Below the pieces are notes generated by a model. The model was not told the DNA's origin. It saw nothing but the letters and a program-made list of their open reading frames with translations, and ran no database searches. Position numbers and translations under genes: made by a program. Below, one piece after another: positions 1 through 11,400 of a stretch of 64,000 bases of DNA. The stretch's first letter is position 1. Every line of letters begins with the position of its first letter. Source of the stretch: Nageia nagi (lineage: Eukaryota; Pinophyta); the NCBI GenBank assembly GCA_050084985.1, contig JBITNC010000001.1, positions 62,186,001 through 62,250,000 of the forward strand, written 5' to 3'.

Positions 1-179
1 GAGGTAAGCACACAAACTCAATCTTGTTTGGTAATGTCATTTTGATTCCATTCATTATCTTCTATATTACATTGTCTTGTTACAAATTGCTATCTATTAT
101 CTTAGAATTTACAAATATTCTTTCAAGAATGTAGGTATTTATTTATTTTCATTCTTGAATACACTTTTATTTGTAAATA
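1..179 (+). repeat. 5' LTR of element A (3' end only)
   Basis: This stretch aligns along its length with 7054-7235 and shares the starts gaggtaag and cttgtttggtaatgtcattt. It ends in gtaaata where the 3' LTR ends in gtaaaca, a CA to TA change at the terminal dinucleotide. The rest of the 5' LTR lies before the window. Confidence 0.85.
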
Positions 180-182
180 ATT

Positions 183-199
183 TGGTGATCCTGATGTGA
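183..199 (+). other. Candidate primer-binding site of element A
   Basis: TGGTGATCCTGATGTGA begins four bases after the LTR end and opens with TGG, the complement of a tRNA CCA end. Element D has a similar sequence at its own LTR edge (TTAGTGAACCCAATG), which suggests a shared primer type changed by C-to-T and G-to-A decay. I cannot assign the tRNA. Confidence 0.45.
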
Positions 200-272
200 A
201 TCATAAGTAGTTGTGGTAAAAACCTAAGGTTTTAGTTAGGACTAATAAGCAATTTTGTGAGTTGTTTTAGAC

Positions 273-1049
273 ATGGATCAGTTAAGAGTATTTTTGCAAA
301 GTCTTTCAAGAAGAGATCTTGATGAGCTCTTGGGAGATATTTAGTGTTATGGAATAGAAGCATCTAATGAAGGAGCTAACCATGGTGATGGAAGTAACAA
401 TGATAACATTCATGCTACTATTGAGGGTATGAAAACATAGATTAATCAACTAGCAAGAGGATTAGTTCAGCTAGATAATTCATTTGAGTTTGGTAGCTCT
501 CTATGTGATGATATCTATTTATGCATGCCACCATCAAATTATAAAAATCCCAAGTTTTGTAAGTTTAATGTGGAGGAATATCCTAGGAGACATATGCAAG
601 GATTTAAAGATGAGTGTGAGCTCAAAATTAGTGTGGATTCAAGATCATAGGTGAAGTTATTTCCTCATAGTTTGTAAGGAGAGGCTCATGAATGGTTCTA
701 TTCTCTACTTGAAAGGTTAGTTACATCATTCCAAAAATTGGGCAACTTATTTATAGAATAGTATAAGCATAACATCAAGCATTAAGTCATGGTTTCAGAT
801 CTATGTGCTATGAGGCAAGGTAGTAATGAAAATCTTGAAAAGTTTATTGTACAATTCAAGAAGACATGGCAAAAAATAAAAACAAAGCTCATGAAAAAAG
901 AGGTAAATAATATTTTCAAGGATCATATCATATTATCATTACAATCTTATGTCATTGATTATACACATCTAGCATTTTATAATATGACATATAAGCTATT
1001 GGAAAAAAAAAGTCCTTATGAAATTAGGGCTTATGAAGTATTGAGATGA
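273..1049 (+). pseudogene. gag of element A (Ty3 type)
   Basis: The ATG at 273 (MDQLRVFLQSLSRRDLDELL) opens one frame that runs to 1049 with about eight internal stops. It contains the Ty3 gag core GEAHEWFYSL near 684, followed by a pattern of Ser-Phe, Leu, Phe and Tyr spaced as in retrotransposon gag capsid domains, then FIVQFKKTWQKIK. Nearly every stop is TAG where Gln or Trp would fit, consistent with C-to-T or G-to-A decay. No zinc knuckle is visible downstream. Gag would have formed the virus-like particle. Confidence 0.85.
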
Positions 1050-1318
1050 TGAGAAACCTAGGGCCAAGGATAAATAGCTATAATCACCAAAGAAATATAA
1101 ATCCAATCATGTGGAAAAAAAGGTAGATGAAAAGAAAGAAAATTCATAAAGTTTCCTATACCTCCCAAGTTTATATTGAAAGATCTAATGGCAAAGGGAC
1201 TATTGCAACCTTTAACTAAGTGAGAGGAAGATGAGTCAATAGAGAGACTAGCATGGTACAAAGAATATTATCAGATATTGTGAATATCATCAAATAAAAT
1301 ACAAAGGATTCATAGAAG

Positions 1319-2107
1319 ATGGATTCTATGTGTCCTATAGAGGTTAAGTATATAGGGGAAGAGCAACATATCAATGTAATTTTCCATGAAGAAGTATGTG
1401 TAGCACTTACAAGAGGAAGATCAAGAGTAGCAATAGATCCTTTCACATGTGAAAAAGAGCTTCCTAAAGACTTGAGAAGTTTTGACCTCATTGAGCAACT
1501 CAAGAATACACAAGCCAAGGTTAGTTTGTTTGAATTGCTTCAAATTTTAGAACCTCATAGAGAAATGATGAATTAGATTTTCAAGAACAGTTAGATAGAA
1601 GGGAACATCTCAATCACTACTTTTACAAAAAAGGTAGAAATATGGAGTAAATGAGATGCTATCACTTTTCATTCTAGTGAAAGGCCTAGAAAAAATGTGA
1701 CCCAATTGCATCCACCATTATTTATTCAAGTAAGTGCCTTTGGCAATATAGTTAAGAGATCATTGATAGATGGTGGGGCAACTTTGAATATTACCACCTC
1801 TCACTTACTTTCATAATTTGATCTAGATTTATTACCTCCAAGAGAAGAGACTATCAAGAGAGTTAAGGGGTTTGATGGTGTTCCAAAGAAATGTGCAAGA
1901 ATCATTACACTTCTAATCAAAGTAGAAAATAAGGTACTTTAGACCCTTTTCTACATTACAGATGGGAAACCTTATTTTAATTTCATTCTTGGAAGACCTT
2001 GAATAGATGACATGGAAGGAGTAGCATCAACTTTGCATAAATGTTTTAAATTTTTTTCTGAAGGAAATGTTCACAAGGTAGAAGTAGATGAGCAGATAGC
2101 CAAGTAG
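1319..2107 (+). pseudogene. Linker and aspartic protease of element A
   Basis: The first part (1319-1576) is the conserved pre-protease linker of plant Ty3 elements, with FDLIEQLKNTQAKVS and ELLQILEPHRE. The same frame continues into a retropepsin-like domain: the active-site segment is SLIDGGATLNI with the Asp codon at 1769 (D-G-G rather than D-S/T-G, a form common in this group), and NFILGRP near 1980 matches the conserved second half of the fold. Several stops interrupt the frame, including one before IDDMEG. The protease would have cut Gag-Pol. Confidence 0.82.
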
Positions 2108-2744
2108 TGTAATTATGTTTTCCTTGAGAGATTTGTTCTATATGATGCAAAATATTAGGCTATCCTAGCTAAGAATGATCAAATTTATAGAAAAGCATTA
2201 CAAAGAATTAATGCTAGGGATATTAGGTTTGGTTCATACACCATCATGGATGTCAATAATATTAGTTTAGAGAAAGACTTGTATGGATGATAGGAGGCTC
2301 AGGAAAAGGATCACTTGCACTCCTCTAGGATCCATAAAGACCACTAGTGGTCCTCTTTAGAGGAAGTCATGGAGGAAAACAAATATTGCATCATTCCATA
2401 TGATGGAGATGGTCACAATGGTTAGGTTAGTCATACATTATTAACATAAGAAGAATGGGTAAGAGATGATCAAAATTACTTTGTTATTGAATTTGAAATA
2501 GATGATGAAGATGTAATACATGCTATAGACTTGTTTGAGAATCTAGAACTAAATATCTAGCTAGGGATGAAAAGAGGACTCACAAACATTATCTAGATGT
2601 ACATGCTTTTTTGGTGAATCTATGGAGGATAAAATCAAAGGGTTGGGAGAGTTTTCATTTTCCACACCATAAAAATAAAAAATGACTTGGTTGAATGAAG
2701 AGATAAAGGAGGTCAACATTGGTTTTCAAGAGACATCATGATTC
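2108..2744 (+). pseudogene. Protease-RT spacer of element A; RT N-terminus missing
   Basis: Fragments such as FVLYDAKY, NDQIYRKALQRINARDIRFG and FEIDDEDVIHAIDLFENLE read as the poorly conserved spacer between protease and RT. The expected N-terminal RT half (the VPVRKK and CVDFRDLN region and the first catalytic Asp) is absent before 2751, so roughly 300-400 bases of pol appear to be deleted here. Confidence 0.6.
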
Positions 2745-3954
2745 TTAAAAATGGGATATAACCAAATAAAAATCAATAAAAGTGATCAGCATAAAACAAC
2801 CTTTAGAACTCCTTGGGGAAACTTTTGCTACAAGGTAATGCTATTTGGTATTAAGAATGTAGGGTCCATATATCAAAGAGCAATGATAGCCATGTTTCAT
2901 GAATTTATTCATAAAATAGTAGAGGTCTATGTAGATTATATCTTGATAAAATTAAAGAATAATGAAGATCATATCAAAGATGTAAAAGTAGCATTTAAAA
3001 GGATGAAAAAGTACAAGTTAAGAATCAAGCTTCAAGAATGTGTATTTGGGGTATCATAAGGAAAACTCTTACAGCACATTGTCTCTAGAAGAGGAGTTGA
3101 AGTGGATCCAAAGAAAATTAAAGCTATCACAGAAATGTCTCTTACAAATCTTAAGCAATTGAGAAGCCTCCAAGGTAAGATTCAAGCTATTAGAAGATTC
3201 ATTTGTCAATTAACAAATAATATAGCTCCTATGTATCATTTAATTAAGAAATAAGTTGAGTTTAAATGGGATGTTAAGTATTAAGAAGCATTTGATAGAA
3301 TAAAAGAATATTTGTTACAATCATCACTATTAGCTCCATATAAGCATGAGGAACCTCTTTGGCTCTAGTTCTTAGCTATAGAACATGCATTTGGGTAATG
3401 TTGGTAAAGAAGGAAGAAAATGGTAGATAGAGCCAATCTACTTTATTAGCATAACATTGAAAGAATATGAAACTAGGTACACACTTGTTGAGAATTATGT
3501 CAATGCATAGTGTTTGCTATTGAAAGGTTGAGGCATTATATGATCAATAGCACAACACATGTACTTACTTAGGTAGACCCATTAAGATATATAATGTCAA
3601 AACCATGTCTCAATAAAAGGTCAACAAAATATATCATGCTACTTCAATATTTTGACCTCAAGTTTGTAAAACAAAAATCAATTAAAGGGTAGGAAGTCAT
3701 AGATTTTGTTGCAAAGTTTTCCATGGAAGATAGTACAAAACTCAAAGAGGAATTTTAGGATGAATGTGCTTTGGTAGAAATCACAAAATGTGTATAAGAG
3801 GATCACCTATGGCCTTATTCTAAAGAAAATAAGAACACTAATGTTCCTTTTTTAGAGGCATCAAAATGTTAAAAAATGTATTTTGACAGATCACGATATG
3901 CAAGGTTCAAGAGCAAGAATAATATTGATGTCCCCTTAGAATGATGTTATTCCT
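2745..3954 (+). pseudogene. Reverse transcriptase (C-terminal half) and RNase H of element A
   Basis: From 2751 the frame reads GYNQIKI, then KTTFRTPWGNFCYKVMLFGI and the catalytic box YVDYIL. The usual Y-V-D-D has become Y-V-D-Y, so a metal-binding Asp is lost. After a stop at 3057 the thumb and connection follow (IVSRRGVEVDPKKIKAI, LRSLQGKIQAIRRFI), then a frame-broken RNase H with KHEEPLWL and traces of the tethering region to about 3700. The order and the GVEVDPKK motif are typical of plant Ty3 elements. Confidence 0.85.
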
Positions 3955-4515
3955 ATGTCATACAAACTATCATTTGAACGTACTAACAATATTGTGGAAT
4001 ATGAAGTTTTGATATTAGGATTGAAAGTAGCTATAGAGATTGGTCTTACACATCTACATATTTATTTTGATTCACAACTGATAGTGAATAAAGTCAATGA
4101 GATCTACAACACCAAAGATGAGAAGATTATTCCATATAGAGTTCTTGTTATAAAATTCAATGCTTACTTTGAAAAGTATCAATTTAAAAACATTTTAAGG
4201 AATAATAATAAATTGGTAGATGCTATGACAAGTGTAGCTTCACTTATACCAATTAAGATAGAAGGTAGGGATATTCCTTTCACTATCAAGAACTGGGCAC
4301 CCCATCAATTGCTAAGGAGGACCCAAAAAATGGTATGTGTTGTTCAAAAGGTTGGTTATGAGGTAAGTCCTTGGTACCAACACATATTCAAATATTTAGG
4401 GGATAAATTTATTAATGCCAAACTTGATAAGAAAGAGCATATTAGAATGAAAAGGCTTGCTACAAAATATGTCATTATTGGTGATATAATTTATAAAATA
4501 TTTTTAATGGTATTC
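3955..4515 (+). pseudogene. Second (archaeal-type) RNase H of element A
   Basis: A 188-codon open stretch begins with SYKLSFERTNNIVEYEVLIL and contains IYFDSQLIVNKVNEIY, KDEKIIPYR and LRNNNKLVDAMTSVASLI. This is the RNase H-like domain that Tat-lineage elements carry after their ordinary RNase H: the Glu of EYE, the Asp of DSQ and the Asp of DA are three of its four acidic active-site positions. It is the longest undamaged coding stretch of the element. The second half (WAPHQLLRR onward, about 4290-4515) leads toward the integrase. Confidence 0.8.
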
Positions 4516-4517
4516 TT

Positions 4518-5603
4518 TTGATATGTCTTCATGATGAAGAGATTGAAACAACATTAGAGCATGCTCATGGAGGGGCATGTGGAGGTCATTTAAAAGGAAG
4601 ATCAATTTATGGCAAGTTGATTAGGATGGGTTATTGGTGGCCCACCATGGAACATGATTGTTATGAACATGTTAAGAAGTGTGAGAAATGTCAAAAGTAT
4701 GCACACTTAGAATTAACATCTAACTATATTACATCAACATGACCTTTTTCAATGTGGGCTTTGGATTTCATGGGTGTTATCAATCCTTCATCTAATGAGG
4801 GGCATAAGTTTATCTTGGTTTCCATTGAATACTACACTAAATGGGTTGAGGAAATTCCTTTGAAAATGGCTATTCAAAAACATCAAGGAATATATCATTT
4901 GTAGATTTAGCATACCTCAAAGGTTAATCATGGATAATGGTGCAAATTTTATAGAAAAAGATATCAAAGAAGTTTGTAAAATGATGAAGGTTGAATAGAT
5001 ATTTTCTTTAGTTTACCATCCCTAAGGAAATGGACAAGTTGAAGAAAGAAATAAAATAAACAAGAAGATATTAGCAACAACTATAAAAAAGAATGGTAGG
5101 GATTGGCATGATCAATTACCATATGCTCTATGGGCATATAGAAAAAGTGAAAGAATAGTAATAGGTGCTACTCCATACTCTCTTGTGTATGGTTATGAAG
5201 TAGTCATTCCCCTTGAAATTGAGATCCCTTATTTGAGAATTGCACTCAAAGATATCATGAAGGGACCACAACAATGGGAATCAAGGGTAAATTAGCTAAA
5301 GGCATTAGATGAGAAAAGAATTAACGCACTAGAACATCTCAAAACATATTAGCAAAGAATAAACAAGGAATATGAAAAGAAAATGGTGCCCAAAGCATTT
5401 GAGGTTGGGTATATAGTTTTTCAAGAGAACATTTCTAACACTACAACAAAGGATGAACTTAAAGGAAAGTTTGAACCAAATTGGGTTGGCCCATACATCA
5501 TCATATAAGTCTTTAGAAGAGGTGCATATAGATTATCTACATTATATGGGAAGGTTTTCAAAAATCCCATAAATGCTAAGCACCTAAAGAAGTATCACAT
5601 CTA
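4518..5603 (+). pseudogene. Integrase of element A
   Basis: The N-terminal zinc finger is visible at 4555-4700: HAHGGACGGHLKGR, then GYWWPTM and CEKCQK (H-H-C-C ligands present). The core follows with the first catalytic Asp in WALDFMG, a frame break near 4880, the second Asp in MDNGANF and the Glu in NGQVEERNK, so all three catalytic residues survive in separated frames. The C-terminal part reads FEPNWVGPYII and ends with HLKKYHI at 5603. The protein would have inserted the cDNA into the genome. Confidence 0.87.
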
Positions 5604-5803
5604 GGTGACCTATGGGTCATCTCATGTATCTATTTCTGTAAAAATGTTACTATAGGAATAAGCATGGAATGGATGGTACAAAATCCAAAATACAAGGTCA
5701 TTTCAATATCAGAAGAGGAGTGCTAACACTACATTTTAGTAGAAAATCATCATCCATGATCCTATTGCATAGTCAAAATAGAAAAAGTAAAAATCATTAG
5801 ATA

Positions 5804-6045
5804 CCCCTTGGTGCAAAGTTTTAGCTCCTAGATCATAAGATTTGCATGCCTCTTGGTAGAGTTTTAGCTCTTATATCATCATCCTAGTTTCATTCCTCTT
5901 ACCAAAGTTTTAGCTCCACCCCCAATTGTAATATACCTCTTAGTGTAGAGTTTCAACTCTCATACTCATTGCAATATACCTCTTGGTGGAGTCTCAGCTC
6001 CTAGTTTTATCATTATGCGTCTCAGTAAGAAGTATAGCTTCCACA
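5804..6045 (+). repeat. Degenerate minisatellite in the 3' UTR of element A
   Basis: Five to six imperfect tandem units begin at about 5804, 5849, 5895, 5936, 5979 and 6018 (period 39-46 bases). The shared core is CCTCTTGGTGGAGTTTTAGC followed by a variable AT-rich spacer. An isolated further core lies at 6135. Tat-lineage elements are known for hypervariable, tandemly repeated 3' UTRs. Confidence 0.75.
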
Positions 6046-6227
6046 AGATCAATAGATAGAACTATTAGTGACATGAAATGCTTGTACCTTACATATAAAA
6101 ATACATTAAAAATATGGGTAATTATCATCGATGACCTCTTGGTAGATGGCTATGGACCCTAGAACTTGTTCTTTTGTAGGTTATCATTAAGGCTCATGGA
6201 GGATATCAACATCAACTAGGAGCAACA

Positions 6228-7235
6228 TGTTGGATGTTAATGAGGGGGTTTTCTTAAACTCATACCTTTTTTCAATATGTTTCTTATATTTATTATATAT
6301 TTATCATATTTTAGTATCAAAATAGATTGATTAGTGTTGGTATTATACTTTTCCAAACCTATCAATATTTGATTGCTATGTCATATTAGTTATACTTTGA
6401 ATGAAAAATCTCAATGCACCTAGTGATTTTCAATTTTTCATTCAAATTGTGGCATATATTATCACCTAAAATTAATTTATGCATTTAATTTAATACATTA
6501 GAAAATATGTGCCCACACTTATACATCTAGTTCAAGAGTATTAATGCTATTTTGGGTATAATCAATATATATCATTGACTTACTATATTGTTGTCTATGT
6601 AGGTACATGCCGACCTAAGGAGTAGGTCATATTATTATCTATATAAATAAGGATATAATAGTAAGTCCACATCAATAAGATACATGATCCCATATCTAGT
6701 CTTGATGATGGCAATCCATTAGGTGTCTCTTGATACCACCATTCAAGGTTGGGCTTATGTACTTCCTTATGCAAGCATCCTGATAATTATAAACTTATTT
6801 GAGTATAAAATTGAGACCATTAAAAGTTTGTGTGTAGGCATAGATTCAATTTGGAAAGGACTACAATCTAACAAATACCATCAATGCTCTTTTGTAGATG
6901 AAAGTAAACCACTGATGCTCCTTCTAAGCATGTAATAGACCACCAATGGCCCTCTTTTTGGATCATCTTGCTGTACGATGTTGGGTGTAGACTCCATTAG
7001 TTATTGAGGCTTTGTCACTCTCTTCTATTCATTAATATTAGGTACATTATATGAGGTAAGTACACAAACTTAGTCTTGTTTGGTAATGTCATTTTGATTC
7101 TAGTTATTCATTATATTATATATTAGATTATCTTGTTATAAATTGCTATCTGTTAGCTTAGAATTTACAAATGTTAATTCGATATTATAGGTATTTATTT
7201 ATTTGCATTCTCAAATACACTTTTATTTGTAAACA
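6228..7235 (+). repeat. 3' LTR of element A
   Basis: The right end is fixed at 7235 (gtaaaca) by alignment with the 5' copy and by the resumption of the copia B reading frame at 7236. The left end is not fixed because the matching part of the 5' LTR lies outside the window: TGTTGGATG at 6228 is one candidate, and the purine run aatgaggggg (6239-6248) could instead be the polypurine tract just before the LTR. Length is about 1 kb. Confidence 0.75.
6640..6648 (+). promoter_or_regulatory. Candidate TATA box in the 3' LTR of element A
   Basis: TATATAAAT lies about 410 bases into the LTR, a plausible place for the U3/R boundary. It was chosen by position and sequence only; AT-rich DNA makes chance matches common. 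Confidence 0.4.
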
Positions 7236-7983
7236 TGCACTCTTGAATGATTTCATCATTATTTTTAGGTATCAAAAGATCATCCACATAAATAAGAATC
7301 AGGACCACATCTTTTCCTTGATTAAGCACATATAGATTAGAGTTAGAAAACTACTTGGAGAAACCAATGTATGTAAAATACCCTAAACTTTTCTTGTACT
7401 AGGATCTAGGTGCTTACTTAAGTCCATATAATGACTTCTTTAGCTTGCACACAAAGGATTCTTTGCCTTCCATAATGAACACTTCTAGTTGATTCATAAA
7501 GATTTCCACATCTAAGTCACCATTGAGAAATGCACTCTTGATGTCAAGTTAAAAAACTTTCCATCTTTGAGCCACAAAAAGAGCAAGGATAATTCTCATA
7601 GTAGGCATTTTTTCCATAAGAGCAAAGGTTTTCCCATAATCTACATTTTATTTCTAAGCAAAACTTTTAGCTACTAATCTAGCTTTGTATTTTTCAATAT
7701 CTCCAATAGAATTTAACTTGACCTTGTAGATCCACTTATTGCCAATCACATTCTTTTTATTGGCATAAGGAACCAAATCTCAAGTTTTATTTTTCATAAG
7801 CACCTCATACTCTACTTTCATGGCTTCCATCCAACACTCATACTTAGAAGCTTCTTTGAAGGTTGAAGGCCCATGCTTGTTGTCAATATTGGCAAATAAA
7901 TATTTGTTCAAGGTCATGCTCCTTATTACCCTTTGAGTTGGAGAGTTTTATTTTTGAGGTGACTTGTCTACATCAATAACTAA
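7236..7983 (-). pseudogene. Reverse transcriptase of copia element B (truncated by insertion of A)
   Basis: The minus strand reads WMEAMKVEYEVLMKNKT, then KWIYKVKLNSIGDIEKYKAR, LDIKSAFLNGDL (first catalytic Asp), KKSLYGLK and the catalytic box LIYVDDLL at 7279-7290. Stops fall where family members have Gln or Trp, for example KT*DLV, FA*K*NVDY, VF*LDIK and LK*APRS*YKK. The frame is open from the YVDD box to the junction at 7236, where it ends at IIQEC. Both catalytic motifs are intact but the C-terminal end and RNase H are missing from the window. Confidence 0.9.
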
Positions 7984-8780
7984 CTAGCTAGGTGCAACTA
8001 AAGAGTCCTTTGGATCATCAACATCCTCATTCAAAGTAGATTCTTCAAAATGTTCAATGAACTTTACATCCCTTGAAACAAATATAACTTTGTAGGATGG
8101 AGAGTAGAGCATGTAGCCTCTATGTTGACTATCATAACCTACAAAGATGCATTTTTCCACTCTTTTTTCTAATTTCTTTCTTTTATTAAAAATAATGTAG
8201 GAGAATGCTTCAAAACCAAATACCCTAAAGTAAGAAATGTTAGGTTTTCTTCCTAACCATGCTTGAAAAGGAGTTTTTTCTTGAATAGCTTTTGTGGGAC
8301 ACCTATTCAAGGTGTAAATAGGAGTACTCACAACTTCACCCCATAAGAAATTAAGAATATTACCCAACATCCATCTAACCATCTCCATAAGTTTTTTATA
8401 TTTCCTTTTTACAACACCATTCTATTGAGGAGTGTAAGGAATCATAAACTGCCTCTTGATTCCATACTTAGCACAATAGTCATTGAACTCGTTACTATTA
8501 TATGCTCCCCATTATTTGATCTTAATATCTTGATTTTTAGGTCAGTTCTATTCTTAACAAAGGCCTTAAAAATCTTAAAACTCTCAAAGGTTTGATCCTT
8601 GTGCTCAAGTAGATACCCAAAGGTCATTCTACTAGAGTCATCAATGAAGGTCAAGACATAAGATGATCCTCTAAGTGACTTAGTCTAAAATGGACCCATC
8701 AAGTCTGAATGCACAAGTTGAAGAGGTTGAGATGTTTTTATTATCTTATCTTTCTCAAATTTTTTTGTATGCATCTTTCC
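7984..8780 (-). pseudogene. Integrase of copia element B
   Basis: The core begins with LVHSDLMGPF (first catalytic Asp, near 8700) and SSYVLTFIDDSSR. The second motif reads RSNNGE instead of R-S-D-N-G-G-E, so the second catalytic Asp is Asn. The third motif reads NGVVKRKYKK, with Lys in place of the catalytic Glu. Both are single G-to-A changes. The C-terminal part is a clean 134-codon stretch with TPFQAWLGRKPNISYFRVFG and KCIFVGYDSQHRGYMLY, typical of copia integrases. The enzyme could not have worked in this state. Confidence 0.88.
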
Positions 8781-9364
8781 AAGAATGCACTTCTTGCATA
8801 GACCAACTGAAGGAGAAATTAAAAGCAAACCTTCCATAAGTTCTTAGTCTTTTATGACTTGAATACTCTTATGGTTAAGGTGCCCTAAACATTGGTGCCA
8901 AAGATTGCCTCTAAAACACATGCTTGTAGCAAGACACTTCTTTGATGGAACTTTGATCTATAATGTAAAGATCATGCTTCACTAATCCTTTAACCAATGT
9001 GGTAAATCCTTTCCTAATGCACCAAGATTGAGAGTTGAACTCAAATGAGTACCCTTTTCTAGCAATTTGGATCATGGAGAGAAGGTTCATCCTAAGCTTA
9101 GGAACATATAGCATATTATCAAGAACCTTCCCATTTATCAACACACTTCCAATGCCTTGGAATTCAAGGGTAGAGTTATCACCTATCACAACTACATCTT
9201 TTCTATACTTTTGAAAGTTCTCGAACTTTTCTTTTTCAAAGCGTAGGTGATTAGTGCAATCAAAATCAACAATCCAATTAGATAAAAAGAAGCAAGACAT
9301 AGAGTAGAGCATCGTAGAAAAACTAGCTTGAATATTCTTCTTTCCTTTGAAGTTCTTTACATTT
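8781..9364 (-). pseudogene. Protease and gag-pre-integrase region of copia element B
   Basis: The protease active site, expected as W-I-V-D-S-G-C-T-N-H-L, reads NWIVDFDCTNHL near 9250-9280, so the Ser and Gly next to the catalytic Asp are lost. Downstream IGDNSTLEFQGIGSV and LDNMLYVPKLRMNLLS are the usual copia protease signatures. The following VKHDLYIID and, past several stops, GLCKKCILGKMHTKKF belong to the zinc-binding gag-pre-integrase region. A frame change near 9365 separates it from gag. Confidence 0.85.
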
Positions 9365-10312
9365 CTATTGCCTTTGTTCTTTCCTCTCTTTTTTTTTGTA
9401 GCAATCAACTTCTTTGTGACCTTGGATGCCATAATAATTACAATTACCATCAAAATTTTCCTTATGATATGGATTATTTTCTTTGCCTTTTCCATCTCTT
9501 TGCTTGAAGTGGTTGTCATTGCCATTGTCCCTATTGTTGTCATTGTTCTTATTGTTCTTATTGTTCTTGTTGTTGCCATTATTCCTATTGGTGTATCTAT
9601 TGCTTTTTTTCTCAAACCTTTTAGAGGAAAAAGGATAAGACTTCTTTTGATGGTTGAACTTCTTCTTAAAAGAGGTTTTGGTTTCTTCAAGAGCAATATT
9701 ATTATCCTTAGGAGAAGAAATTAACATATTTTTATTAAGAGTTTCCTCATGCTTCAAAAGGAGCCTACAAATGTTCTCAAAGAAGAATATTTCTTCTTCA
9801 TCATCAAGCCTTGTTTCCATAACTGTTACAAAGTTTTCAAACTTTGAAGAAAGTCTTTGAAGAATGATGAAGACCATGAACTCATCATTGATCCAATTGC
9901 ATCCAAAGGAAACAAGTTGGGTCCTTAGGTAAATGATTTTATTTAAGTATATAGCCACATTTTCATCTTCCTCTTGATAAGATTGAAGCAACTTTTGGAA
10001 AATAATAAAGCTTCTTGAAAACTTTGAACAAGGTAAATTTGCTTAAGCTTATCTCAAGCTTCCTTTGTTAAGGTTGAAGAGGAAATCATTAGGAGCACAT
10101 CATTTGAAACTACACAAAAGATCATGGATGTTACCAATTCATTCTTTATGTTGTAAGCCTCTAGTGCCTTCTCATCTATAGGAGGTATAAGGTTCTTATT
10201 CATTATTTGCTAGAGCTTCCTTGGCTACAATTCAGCTATCATTCAAGGTTCCCAAATACCAAAGTTGGAACCATCAAGAATATGTTTGGGTAAAAAGGAT
10301 TCTCCTATTTGC
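9365..10312 (-). pseudogene. gag of copia element B
   Basis: The N-terminus is recognisable from ILDGSNFGIWE near 10270, the L-x-G-x-N-Y-x-x-W signature of copia gag; no start codon survives before it. The 208-codon open stretch 9991-9365 continues with EEDENVAIYLNKI and FENFVTVMETRLDDEE. An Asn-rich low-complexity segment (about 9520-9600) leads to the zinc knuckle CNYYGIQGHKEVDC, where the second Cys of C-x2-C-x4-H-x4-C is Tyr (TGT to TAT). Gag packages the element RNA; the knuckle change would disable RNA binding. Confidence 0.87.
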
Positions 10313-11179
10313 TACACAAGAATATGAAAAATAATAAGCATGTGGTTCAATAAATAATATTATATGTTAAATTTTAAGCAAGTAATACATGTTAAATTTA
10401 ACACTAAAAAATATGCTTAATTTGATTTACAAATGCAAATATTTTACAACTCAAATCTATCTACTCAAATACATTTCTCATCTTAATAATTGTAGATGTA
10501 GAGTGACATTTTTGAGGCTTGTTTTCTTGTCTAAAATTAGGCTTTCACTTGGATGCCCACATAAGAGGAGCCCAAGTACTACCAATCCTCAACTAGTTTG
10601 CTTTGATTAGTATTATACTCTTACAAGGAGAAGTACCTGTTATTTTCCAAGGTTATGATGTATATTAAAATTGGCTATATTATTAATCTTGATTAGGTTT
10701 CAAGTTATCCTCTTAGATTATCATAATAATCCCTGAATGGATATGCAAATATGTGGTATCACTACACACATGCCTATCCACCTATTAGAGTTATGTCTAG
10801 ACCAATAGAGGACTTAAGGGAAATTGAGAAGTAGAAACTTTTTACCATTTGGATCATCAAACTTAAAGGCTCCAATTTGTTTGTCCTCACCTCATGGCTC
10901 CCCAAACAGGTCATGTTGTAGAATGTACATGTAGATGTATTCATTTTAGTGGGTTGCTCATTTCAATGTTTGCATTTTTGTTTACATAAGCAAATAAATC
11001 AAAAATGAAAAATATTACGGAAAAGAGCATAAGTAAAAACATCATCCATTCAAGATTTGAAACCTAAATGTCCAATGGGTTTTGTTTACCAACCCCTAAT
11101 GGACATCTTTACATCATTCCTAATTTTCCAAATTTGCATGACTCCATTCTTGTATAAGGAAGTAAATTGCATCATAACT

Positions 11180-11400
11180 TAAGTTTTTAAGTAATAATCA
11201 TGTATTATTTACTTAAAAAAATATCCTAAGTATTTAAATTAAGTCCTAAACATGCATCATTATCTTAAAAAATTAAGCACTAAGTATAAGCATGCATAAT
11301 TTTAACTTAAAGAATTTTAGTCATAAATATCTTAAAAATTTGAGTCCTAAGCATGGATCCTTAACTTAAAAATTTAAGTAAAACATGCATTATTTCCATA
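11180..11400. repeat. Degenerate tandem repeat, about 50-bp units
   Basis: Four or five imperfect units share the elements ACTTAAAAATTTAAG, AAGTCCTAA and CATGCAT, for example at 11238, 11290 and 11345. The units differ by many substitutions and small indels. Confidence 0.55.

Larger units (their letters stand above)
1..7235 (+). mobile_element. Tat-like Ty3/gypsy LTR retrotransposon A, nearly full length, decayed
   Basis: The order is LTR, gag, protease, RT, RNase H, second RNase H, integrase, 3' UTR, LTR, all on the plus strand. The window starts inside the 5' LTR: bases 1-179 match 7054-7235. The second, archaeal-type RNase H between RNase H and integrase is the mark of the Tat lineage. 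All genes carry stops and frame breaks, and the N-terminal half of RT is missing, so the element is dead. Its right end interrupts the RT gene of copia element B at 7236, so A inserted after B. The left target site lies outside the window, so no target duplication can be checked. Confidence 0.88.

Noticed and set aside
9347-9724. 125-codon hydrophobic plus-strand frame resembling a membrane protein
   Set aside because: It is the reverse strand of the Asn/Lys-rich segment of copia B gag, which has clear family motifs.
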